Source of the DNA: JAFGJU01 sp964570935
Lineage (GTDB): Bacteria > Eisenbacteria > RBG-16-71-46 > JAFGJU01
NCBI GenBank assembly: GCA_964570935.1
Contig: CAZMZP010000102.1
Location: 1 to 23,879, forward strand
Reading direction: 5' to 3'
Length of the DNA stretch: 23,879 nt
Shown: piece by piece, positions 8,805-15,139 of the stretch
Numbering within the stretch: the stretch's first letter is position 1
Layout of the letters: each line of letters opens with the position of its first letter
The notes under the pieces: generated by a model
Databases searched by the model: none
What the model was told of the DNA's origin: nothing
The model's input: the letters and a program-made list of their open reading frames with translations, nothing else
Program-made: the position numbers and the translations under genes

Positions 8805-9685
8805 AGTGTCGCGAGCAGTCAATTCACTTCTACAAGGTCTCTGGCGCGGGGAACCACTTCGTGCTTCTGGACGTGAGACACGCCGGCCGTAGCGGGGTCG
8901 CGCTCGGCCTTACGAGAGGCGCTATGGTCCGCGCGCTCTGCGCGGAGGGTCATTCCGTCGGTGCGGACGGAGTGTTGTTCGTCGAGACGAGCAGGAGCGC
9001 GGATTTCCGGCTGGCATACTTCAACTCGGACGGCAGGGAGGCGGCCCTGTGCGGGAACGGTACGAGGTGCGCCGCCCTGTATGCGTTCGAGCACGGGATA
9101 GTTCCCGCCCAAATGAGAATTGAGGTGGGCTCGGGGACAATCGGGGCGACCGTGGGCAGGTCGGGCGTGGAGCTCGCGCTGGGCGAGCCGCGCGGCTTCC
9201 GGGCTGACGTGGCCGTAAGGACTGCTTCGGGTGTCGTGAAGGGCGACTTCGTTAACACGGGCGTGCCGCACTTCGTGACGATGGACAGGGACTGGCGCCG
9301 TCTTGACGTGGAAGCACTGGGTCTGGAGATCAGGCGGCATCCGGTCTTCGGCCGTCGCGGCGTCAACGTTAACTTTGTGAGAGTAGTTTCAGCCCGGACA
9401 GTGGACATCAGGACGTACGAGAGGGGAGTCGAGGGCGAAACGCTGGCCTGCGGCACCGGCGCTGTGGCCGCCGCCGTGTGCCTGGCCATGAAGGGATTCG
9501 TTAGACCGCCGGTCATGCTCAGAACACGGGGTGGAGACACGCTGCGCGTGAGGTTCAAGGAGCCATCCAAGCCATGGTCACCAGCGATGTTACATGGGCC
9601 GGCTCAAGTAGTGTATGAGGGAGACATAGAATTGAGTGCGCTTCGCGCGGTTTCCGGAAGGCTGGCCGGGAGGCGGCCTCGGTGA
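8801..9685 (+). CDS. dapF: Diaminopimelate epimerase
   Basis: Interconverts LL- and meso-diaminopimelate by a two-cysteine mechanism, supplying lysine and peptidoglycan. Both catalytic cysteines are visible: C84 in LCGNGTRCAA and C217 in ETLACGTGAVAAA. The N-terminal KVSGAGNHFVLLD is the family's GLGNDF-type motif in variant form, and FNSDGREA is the usual substrate loop. The preferred start is the ATG at 8801, overlapping the upstream stop (ATGA) and preceded by a purine-rich GGAGAAGGA stretch. The frame is open further upstream, but that part lies within the lipoprotein gene. 294 residues, slightly longer than the ~275 of E. coli; the extra length is at the C-terminus. dapA follows, so it belongs to a dap cluster. 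Confidence 0.95.
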   Translation: MKCREQSIHFYKVSGAGNHFVLLDVRHAGRSGVALGLTRGAMVRALCAEGHSVGADGVLFVETSRSADFRLAYFNSDGREAALCGNGTRCAALYAFEHGIVPAQMRIEVGSGTIGATVGRSGVELALGEPRGFRADVAVRTASGVVKGDFVNTGVPHFVTMDRDWRRLDVEALGLEIRRHPVFGRRGVNVNFVRVVSARTVDIRTYERGVEGETLACGTGAVAAAVCLAMKGFVRPPVMLRTRGGDTLRVRFKEPSKPWSPAMLHGPAQVVYEGDIELSALRAVSGRLAGRRPR

Positions 9686-9717
9686 GCCGCGGGGGCACAG
9701 GCAAGACAGGAGAGCGT

Positions 9718-10584
9718 ATGTTCAAGGGTCTCTACGTGGCGATGGTGACGCCGTTCAAGGCCGGAAAGGTGGACTTCGAGGCACTGGCGAAGCTTACCGG
9801 CAGTCTGGTTGAGGCGGGCTGCGACGGCCTGGTGCCCGCGGGCTGCACCGGCGAGGCCGCGACTCTCAGTGCCGACGAGAGACGCGAGGTGATGAAGACC
9901 GTGATCGAGGTCGCGTCACGGAGGTGCAAGGTCGTGCCCGGCACCGGAACCAACAACACCGCGGATTCCGTGGAGTACAGCCGCATGGCCGAGGAGCTCG
10001 GGGCCGACGGCGTGATGCTCATCACCCCTTACTACAACAAGCCGGGCCCGGAGGGCCAGTACAGACACTTCAAGGCCGTGGCCGAGGCGATAGGGATTCC
10101 GGTGATTCTGTACAACGTGCCTGGCCGGACCGGTGTGAACGTGTTGCCCGAGACCATCTGGCGGCTGGCCGAGGTCAGGAACATTACGGCCATCAAGGAG
10201 GCCAGCGGGTCGCTGGACCAGGTGAGCGCCATCCTCTCCAGGTGCGGTATCACGGTGCTGTCGGGGGACGATTCGCTCACGCTGCCGATGCTGGCCCTCG
10301 GCGCCAGGGGCGTCATATCCGTGGCCGGAAACGTCGCTCCTCGCCAGATGAGGCAGATGCTGGACAAGTTCTCCGGCGGCGACGTGGACGGGGCCAGACA
10401 GGTTCACTACAAGCTGCTGCCGCTCTTCAAGGCGCTGTTTGCGGAGACGAACCCCGCGCCGGTGAAGAAGGCGTGCGAGCTCCTGGGTCTTTGCTCGGGT
10501 GAGCTGAGATTGCCGATGGTGCCGGTGAAGCAGGAGACCGAGGCGCTCCTGAAAGAGGAGCTGCAGCGGCTGGGAACGCTTTGA
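9718..10584 (+). CDS. dapA: 4-hydroxy-tetrahydrodipicolinate synthase
   Basis: Condenses pyruvate with aspartate semialdehyde, the first committed step of the diaminopimelate/lysine branch. TIM-barrel aldolase with the pyruvate-binding GCTGEAATLS motif, the proton-relay tyrosine Y132 in LYNVPGRTG, and the Schiff-base lysine K160 in ITAIKEASGSL; these align with E. coli Y133 and K161. The best start is the ATG at 9718, with AGGAGAG at 9708-9714. A GTG at 9682 overlapping the dapF stop is possible but would add a 12-residue tail before the canonical start. 288 residues is normal. This is the last intact gene of the high-GC run before the foreign-looking region; dapB, the next enzyme of the pathway, is found only at 19360. 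Confidence 0.96.
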   Translation: MFKGLYVAMVTPFKAGKVDFEALAKLTGSLVEAGCDGLVPAGCTGEAATLSADERREVMKTVIEVASRRCKVVPGTGTNNTADSVEYSRMAEELGADGVMLITPYYNKPGPEGQYRHFKAVAEAIGIPVILYNVPGRTGVNVLPETIWRLAEVRNITAIKEASGSLDQVSAILSRCGITVLSGDDSLTLPMLALGARGVISVAGNVAPRQMRQMLDKFSGGDVDGARQVHYKLLPLFKALFAETNPAPVKKACELLGLCSGELRLPMVPVKQETEALLKEELQRLGTL

Positions 10585-10643
10585 GACAGAGGATGCGATC
10601 AAAACAGCGACACTTGCACGAAGGGGAAGAAGAGGGACTTTGA

Positions 10644-11098
10644 AACCGACTCGCGAGCGAACTAGAGCGCGAGATGAGACAGCGAGAGGAAGTCGGGCGT
10701 TTTTCCCACCGCAAGGAGCTGTCAATCGACCGAGAGTACCCCCCAGATAGAGAACCCGAGCGGGACAAGCAGATGAAAGCAATCCTTCATCAACAAGTGA
10801 TGTCCTACAAGCGCAAGAGAGGGTGGATATAGTTGGCGAGGGACCTGTACGCGGGGGATAATTTCCGGAGGGGAGGAAACAGAGTGTATCTTCCCGAGGT
10901 TCCTCGGCGCGGACATATGCACGTGATCGGCCGCACGGGAACAGGGAAGACCAGCTTTCTGAAGCACTGCATTCAGCAGGATATTCTAAACGGAAATGGA
11001 CTTTGTCCTATCGACGTCGCAGGGAACCTCTACGATCGTCTTGTGCGGTTCTTGGCTATCTGGACCGCCCTCACTCGATCGCTGACAAGGTTATCCTA
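10644..11098 (+). pseudogene. Broken TraD/VirD4-like DNA-transfer ATPase, N-terminal fragment
   Basis: First piece of a wrecked gene for a type IV coupling-protein/HerA-like ATPase that continues after the IS at 12263. The frame from 10644 (just after a TGA) encodes a charged stretch ending ...MSYKRKRGWI, hits TAG at 10830-10832, and continues in the same frame with LARDLYAGDNF. I read this as one protein with a nonsense mutation. Walker A is GRTGTGKTSFL (about 10930-10960), and LCPIDVAGNLYDRLV is a variant of the family's IDPHGDLY segment. At about 11050 the reading frame changes: GYLDRPHSIADKVILV lies in another frame. The sequence is then cut at the TA at 11097-11098 by the IS630 element. 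A TTG at 10833 could start a short peptide, but no good Shine-Dalgarno is seen. The family call rests on motifs here and in the downstream pieces. Confidence 0.72.
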
Positions 11099-12184
11099 GT
11101 GTTCTGTCTCGCAAATATGTTGACAGAGTCGCTTGACCTTTTCGAGTATCGAGTCGGCGGTGGCGGTCCAGACGAAAGGCCGGGTGTGAGCATTGGAGTG
11201 TTGGACGAAGTGGTCGATTTTCCCGGCCAGTTCTTTGACGCTTCGGAATGTTCCTCGGCGGATGGCCTTTTGAGTGATGATATTGAACCATATCTCTACT
11301 TGGTTGAGCCAGGAGGCGTAGGTCGGTGTAAAATGGACCTGGAAGCGTGGATGAGTGGCCAGCCAGCGCTTGACCCGGGGATGTTTATGGGTGGCGTAGT
11401 TGTCCACCACCAGATGCACGGATAGCTTGGGAGGGACGTTAGCGTCGATATGTTTGAGAAAGCCGAGATACTCCTGATGGCGATGGCGCTTTTTGCAGCG
11501 GGTGAGGACTTTGCCGGTGGCCACATCCAGCGCGGCGAAGAGCGTGGTGGTGCCATGACGGATGTAGTCGTGCGTCACTCCCTCGACGTAACCCAGACCC
11601 ATGGGCAGAACTGGCTGAGTGCGGTCCAGCGCTTGAATCTGACTCTTCTCGTCCACACACAGGACCATGGCGTTCTCGGGAGGGTTCAGATACAGACCCA
11701 CAATATCGCGGACTTTCTCAACGAAAAAGGGGTCGTTGGAGATCTTGAAATGGCGCTGCCTATGGGGTTGAAGGCCGAAGGCGCTCCAGATCCTCTGGAC
11801 CGTGGGCCGGGAGATCTTCGTTTCCTTGGCGATGGAGCGCGTCGACCAATGAGTCCCGGCTCTCGGCCTGGTCTTCAGAGTCTTCCGGATAAGCTCAGCG
11901 ACTCTCTCATCAGAGATCGAACGGGGCCGCCCCGAACGCAGCTCGTCGTGAAGGCCGGAGAGCCCCTGTTCCCGATAGCGCTTTCGCCACAAGACCACCG
12001 ACGGGCGACTGTAGCCCAGCTTGACGGCGATCGCCTTGTTCGTTACGCCCTGGGCGGACATAAGAACAATCTTCGCCCTGGCGACCAAGCCGTAGGGCAG
12101 GGATCGTGAACCGGCGATGGCCTTAAGTTCCAGCTCTTCCTCTCTGGAAAGCACGATGGGTTCTCTCGGTCTTCCTGTCTTCAT
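11096..12184 (-). CDS. IS630-family DDE transposase
   Basis: Transposase of the surrounding IS. N-terminal helix-turn-helix region (LGYSRPSVVLWRKRYREQG) with a second winged-helix part (SISDERVAELIR...THWSTRSIAKE), then a C-terminal RNase H-like DDE domain. The catalytic acidic residues lie in LCVDEKSQIQALDR, LVVDNYATHKH and SWLNQVEIWF. I chose the ATG at 12184: AAGGAGG (12191-12197, read on the - strand) sits six bases before it. The ATG at 12190, two codons earlier, would have no spacer at all. 362 residues is typical. The stop codon TAG is built from the duplicated TA plus the flanking host base at 11096, so the element itself supplies no complete stop. It appears full length and possibly active. 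Confidence 0.94.
   Translation of the reverse strand: MKTGRPREPIVLSREEELELKAIAGSRSLPYGLVARAKIVLMSAQGVTNKAIAVKLGYSRPSVVLWRKRYREQGLSGLHDELRSGRPRSISDERVAELIRKTLKTRPRAGTHWSTRSIAKETKISRPTVQRIWSAFGLQPHRQRHFKISNDPFFVEKVRDIVGLYLNPPENAMVLCVDEKSQIQALDRTQPVLPMGLGYVEGVTHDYIRHGTTTLFAALDVATGKVLTRCKKRHRHQEYLGFLKHIDANVPPKLSVHLVVDNYATHKHPRVKRWLATHPRFQVHFTPTYASWLNQVEIWFNIITQKAIRRGTFRSVKELAGKIDHFVQHSNAHTRPFVWTATADSILEKVKRLCQHICETEH
11097..11128 (+). repeat. IS630 left terminal inverted repeat
   Basis: Starts with the target TA and then GTGT, TGTCTC, AAATA and TTGAC blocks in the same spacing as the right end. 24 of 32 bases match the reverse complement of 12231-12262. It encodes the last residues of the transposase (HICETEH) on the - strand. 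Confidence 0.9.
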
Positions 12185-12210
12185 GGGCATCCTCCTTCCG
12201 GACTATGCCC

Positions 12211-12239
12211 ATGCTACCAGGACCGACATACTTAGTCAA
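12211..12239 (-). promoter_or_regulatory. Candidate sigma70 promoter of the IS630 transposase
   Basis: On the - strand, TTGACT (12239-12234) lies inside the right inverted repeat. A 17-base spacer separates it from TAGCAT (12216-12211), a partial match to TATAAT. It points into the transposase gene, whose start is about 27 bases downstream. Spacing is ideal, but the -10 box matches only 4 of 6. Confidence 0.45.
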
Positions 12240-12262
12240 GCTATTTATGAGACATTACACTA
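12231..12262 (-). repeat. IS630 right terminal inverted repeat
   Basis: Reverse complement matches the left end at 24 of 32 positions in the pattern TAGTGT-nn-TGTCTC-nn-AAATA-nn-TTGAC. It ends with the second copy of the target TA at 12261-12262, followed by host sequence GTAGACCC. Confidence 0.9.
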
Positions 12263-12692
12263 GTAGACCCGTCTGAAAGAGAATACAGCTCGCCATCAAC
12301 TACTTGGAACAAGTGGGAGGCAACGACGCGGGCGTAATCCTTCAGACCGTGATGGAGGGCTTGGCCAGACTCTACAAGGAACAAGACCAGGTCAAGCTCC
12401 GTTGGGAAACCTGCGCCCCGCTCGCGCTTATCCCTCTCATAAGAGCGGGGCTGACTTTGCTCGAGATAGTTTACTTTGTAAGCGCCACTCACCCCCAATT
12501 CCGGCAAGACCTCTTGCAGAAACTTCGGGACCCCTACTACCTCAGAAGCTGGAATGACTTTGAAGCCTACAGCAGGGGCGAACGCGCCAACCAGGTGGAG
12601 GTCGTTAAGAACCGAGGAAGCCTCTTTTGGCAGGTCGAGACCATCAAGCGCGTGGTCGGTCAGCCGCACAACACGGTTAAATGGACCGCAAA
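12263..12692 (+). pseudogene. Broken TraD/VirD4-like ATPase, middle fragment
   Basis: Continuation of the interrupted ATPase gene. Immediately after the IS the frame reads VDPSEREYS, joining the ADKVIL left of the IS. At about 12286-12292 a net frame change leads to AINYLEQVGGNDAG, and the frame then stays open through a helical region (VKLRWETCAPLALIPLIRAG, DPYYLRSWNDFEAYSRGERA) to VGQPHNTVKW. At about 12685-12695 a second frame change leads to the next fragment. The helical segment between the two nucleotide-binding halves corresponds to the insert found in coupling-protein-like ATPases. A TTG at 12304 gives a 184-residue open frame, but its last ~57 residues after the frame break look meaningless, so I do not call it a separate gene. 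Confidence 0.7.
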
Positions 12693-12694
12693 CC

Positions 12695-13762
12695 ATGGAC
12701 GAGGGAAAGATTGTTCTCTGCAATCTCGGGCAGACGGCTCACTCGAGCGAGAAAGCGAACAAGCAGTTAGCGATCATCCTTGTCCATCAGATAATTCAAG
12801 CTGCCCCGACTCGCCGGGGCGAGTTTGCAACCTTACGACCGTTCTACCTTTACGTTGACGAGTTCGGGGAGGTGGTGTGCAAAGACTTCGCGAAGGGACT
12901 GGACACCCTGCGTCAGTTTGGAGTGCCGCTTATTCTTGCCAACCAGCGATTCGGGCAACTGCGCCAGGAACTCGGAGAGGACCTGTATAGCGCGGTGATG
13001 TCCAACACTCTTTGGAAGGCCGCCTTCAACATCTGGTCCGAGGACGCGGACGCCATGGTCGAAGAGATCTTCACGAAACAGATTCACGGCCAGGACGTCA
13101 AGTACAAGGGCTACCACAGACTCCTGATACCACACACAGAGATTATTACGCTCACAGGCGAGACCTCGAGCACGTCTTACAGCCCGGGCACTGCCGGGCA
13201 CATTTCTACGTTCGCGGACGACCTGACTGCTAGATCGTCAAGTGAGTCCACGAGCTGGCCTCTCGGTCCGGCACGTTCAGGCACAAGCGGCTCTCACGAA
13301 CCCGCAATCACCGAGTATGAGCGTGAGTACGAGGATGACACGCCCGTCTTCTACTCGCTGGACGAGAAACGGGCTTTCTACAAGAACGTTATCATGAGCC
13401 AGGGGATAGGGGAGTGTAAGCTCAAGTTTGTTACCAGAAACCCCATCGCGTTGAAAACTGTCTTGCCTGAACCGATTTTTCCGACGGACGAGAACCTCGA
13501 GGAGTTCAAGAGAAAGAGCTACGTTGAAAACGGGATCCCGACTTCACGAGAGGCGGCCGCCCTAATAGAGCAAAGACACCGAGAGCTTCTTGGCGAGGAC
13601 TATGCAACCCTCTGTTTGGAGGAGCCGCAGGAAGCCCCAATTCTGCTCGGAGAGCCACTTGATGCGTCTCAGAGGTCAAAATACCAAGAAAACACCCAAA
13701 ACGCACCCGAACGATGCTCTAGGAAGCCCTACAAGCCACGATTTCGGCCGGCCGGGCCATAA
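12695..13762 (+). pseudogene. Broken TraD/VirD4-like ATPase, C-terminal fragment
   Basis: Open for 355 residues from the ATG at 12695 and the best preserved part of the gene. It carries EGKIVLCNLGQTAHSSEKAN, then Walker B FYLYVDEFGEV (hydrophobic strand followed by DE), then LRQFGVPLILANQRFGQL, the strand and sensor glutamine typical of HerA/TraG-type ATPases. After about residue 150 follows a Ser/Thr-rich and acidic tail without a recognised domain. The last ~30 codons overlap the first copy of the 76-base direct repeat, which is read in a different frame there, so the original C-terminus may have been replaced. Without the upstream Walker A part it cannot hydrolyse ATP. Annotation software might call it an intact hypothetical protein. 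Confidence 0.72.
13676..13751 (+). repeat. Imperfect 76-base direct repeat, copy 1
   Basis: Matches 19272-19347 without gaps at 56 of 76 positions. It begins TCAAAATAC (identical in both copies) and contains a 14-base identical core ACAAGCCACGATTT. Copy 1 overlaps the end of the broken ATPase gene. In the frame starting CAA at 13677, both copies read as related peptides (QNT..TP...DAL..PTSHD). Confidence 0.85.
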
Positions 13763-13828
13763 GGTCCATGGCATTTCTTTGTGGGATCCGATCAACGCCC
13801 GGTTGCTCGTGACCCCCCAACAAATTGC

Positions 13829-13857
13829 TTGACACGGAACTATCACAGGAGTACAAT
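13829..13857 (+). promoter_or_regulatory. Sigma70-like promoter for the beta-helix gene
   Basis: TTGACA at 13829-13834 (perfect -35), a 17-base spacer, and TACAAT at 13852-13857 (5 of 6 to TATAAT). It points at the gene starting at 14001 and would leave a leader of about 135 bases. The leader (13863-14000) shows no obvious riboswitch or attenuator. Together with the terminator at 14963 it makes the beta-helix gene a separate transcription unit. Confidence 0.68.
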
Positions 13858-14000
13858 TCCATACAGGAAGGGATTACGCTCAGTTCGCTTCCTCTTGCCG
13901 GCTAGGCTATAGGCTGATTTCGGGCTGCGGTGTCTCTTCCGTCTCTCGCCTTCCAATCGCAGTGATTCCGCTCTAAACCTACAGCCGGAGGGAGGCAATT

Positions 14001-14894
14001 ATGTTGAGAATAGCAGTACTGCTCCTAATCCTAGTTTTGTTTCTGTTGGATCCAATCAGTTCCTCTTGCGACACGTGGGTAGTTCAAAAGGACGGAACAG
14101 GGGACTGTACGAGGATTCAGGGCTGCGTCAATTCCGCCGCCAATGGGGATACCATCCTAGTTGGCCCCGGTATCTACATTGAGAACATTTCCATCATGCA
14201 CAAGTCAGACTTCGTTCTGAAGTCCGAGCAGGGACCAACCAAGACAACCATCAGCAACGCCCCGATCGGACTCTTCTACCCATGCCTCACTTGCGGTGAC
14301 GTCACGGGTGAGAGTGTGATTGAGGGATTTACTTTCGCTCACTGCGGAGCGGCTCAAGGTGGCGGTATCAACGCCGCCGCGTCCACTCTGACCATCAGGG
14401 GCAATGTTCTCTTTGACTGTGTCGCAGCGACGTTCGAGGGGGGTCCTTCTTCCGGTGGTGCGATAGCCATCCATCAGGGGTCGGGCCATATTGTCCAAAA
14501 CACTATATACGACTGCTGGGCAGGCGTGGGTGGAGCGGGTGGAGGGATATATGTGTCTGGGTCGCCCGCGCTCGTCATCGACCGGAACACAATCGTTGGA
14601 TGCGTCGGTGGGGGCATTTGGGCTGACGCCATGCCAGTCATTGCGTGCAACGATGTATGGAATAACGTCCCGTCCAATTATGGTGGCGCGATTACAGACC
14701 AAACGGGGCTTAACGGCAACATAGCCCTCGGCCCCATGTTCTGTAATCCGATAGCCGAGGATTTCTCCTTGCACTGGGGCTCGCCGTGTCTCAACGCGCC
14801 CGGTTGCGGCCTGCTGGGAGCCCTTCCAATGGGGTGTGGCGAGACACCCATCCAGGAGAGTACGTGGGGCCGAATCAAGACGCTCTTTCGTTAA
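14001..14894 (+). CDS. Secreted right-handed beta-helix protein
   Basis: Exported protein of unknown substrate. Residues 1-~23 are a signal peptide (very hydrophobic IAVLLLILVLFLLDP). The rest is a parallel beta-helix of the pectate-lyase/NosD type: a start block (WVVQKDGTGDCTRIQGCVNS, GDTILVGPGIYIENI) is followed by successive rungs (VIEGFTFAHC, STLTIRGNVLFDC, SGHIVQNTIYDC, PALVIDRNTIVGC, MPVIACNDVWNN). It closes with SLHWGSPCLNAPGCG, a form of the SPCIDAG block that ends many such proteins. Unlike the next gene it has no FlgD-like sorting domain; it ends in a short tail, STWGRIKTLFR. Shine-Dalgarno GGAGGGAGG at 13987-13995, five bases from the ATG. It has its own promoter and terminator. 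No catalytic residues can be named, so an enzyme or adhesin role is open. Confidence 0.82.
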   Translation: MLRIAVLLLILVLFLLDPISSSCDTWVVQKDGTGDCTRIQGCVNSAANGDTILVGPGIYIENISIMHKSDFVLKSEQGPTKTTISNAPIGLFYPCLTCGDVTGESVIEGFTFAHCGAAQGGGINAAASTLTIRGNVLFDCVAATFEGGPSSGGAIAIHQGSGHIVQNTIYDCWAGVGGAGGGIYVSGSPALVIDRNTIVGCVGGGIWADAMPVIACNDVWNNVPSNYGGAITDQTGLNGNIALGPMFCNPIAEDFSLHWGSPCLNAPGCGLLGALPMGCGETPIQESTWGRIKTLFR

Positions 14895-14962
14895 GTGCTG
14901 GCTCTCCGTTCGGTTGCGGCAAGAACGGGGCGGAGAATACACAGACAGGGCAAAATTCCTTT

Positions 14963-15000
14963 AGGGCGATGTGTGCCAGACGTCGCATCGCCCTCCTTTT
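14963..15000 (+). terminator. Rho-independent terminator after the beta-helix gene
   Basis: A perfect 9-base stem, AGGGCGATG (14963-14971) with CATCGCCCT (14986-14994), encloses a 14-base loop and is followed by CCTTTTATCTT. It lies 69 bases after the beta-helix stop codon and before the next gene's leader. Confidence 0.8.
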
Positions 15001-15139
15001 ATCTTACCGCTTCCGGACTTCCTTCCTTAACAAATTGCGTGACAGAAAGTCCCGACCCCACTGCGTTGACCCCGCATCAGAGGTCACACCTCGCCAGCTT
15101 GTCGAAGACCCGCATTTTCTTTCCTATAAGGGGGAGTAC

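Larger units (their letters stand above)
11097..12262. mobile_element. IS630-family insertion sequence
   Basis: 1166 bases including the TA at each end. The termini form an imperfect 32-base inverted repeat (24 of 32 positions match), beginning TAGTGT-nn-TGTCTC-nn-AAATA-nn-TTGAC. A duplicated TA at both ends is the target-site signature of the IS630/Tc1/mariner group. The element carries one uninterrupted DDE transposase gene on the - strand. Removing it together with one TA rejoins the ATPase reading frame exactly across the junction (ADKVIL + VDPSEREY), which proves that it landed inside that gene. An intact transposase and recognisable ends suggest a fairly recent insertion, possibly after the host gene had already decayed. 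Confidence 0.95.

Noticed and set aside
10585..10643. A small gene or terminator directly after dapA.
   Set aside because: No hairpin with a T-run and no start with a ribosome-binding site is visible; the sequence looks like degraded DNA leading into the broken ATPase.
10830..10832. In-frame TAG in the ATPase read as possible pyrrolysine or stop-codon recoding.
   Set aside because: The same gene also has three frameshifts and an IS insertion, so decay is the simpler explanation.
11450..12109. A 219-codon + strand frame inside the IS630 element.
   Set aside because: It is the complement of the transposase gene; its translation has no recognisable features.
13676..13751. The 76-base repeat as an integron attC or phage att site.
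   Set aside because: No conserved attC core, no clear internal dyad, no adjacent integrase, and the copies are only about 74% identical; a recent site-specific insertion would leave identical ends.
13820..13840. AAATTGCTTGACA near 13820 and 15031 as remnants of IS630 ends, which contain AAATA-nn-TTGAC.
   Set aside because: The flanking TAGTGT and TGTCTC blocks of the IS ends are missing and the spacing does not fit; the shared part is essentially a -35 box.
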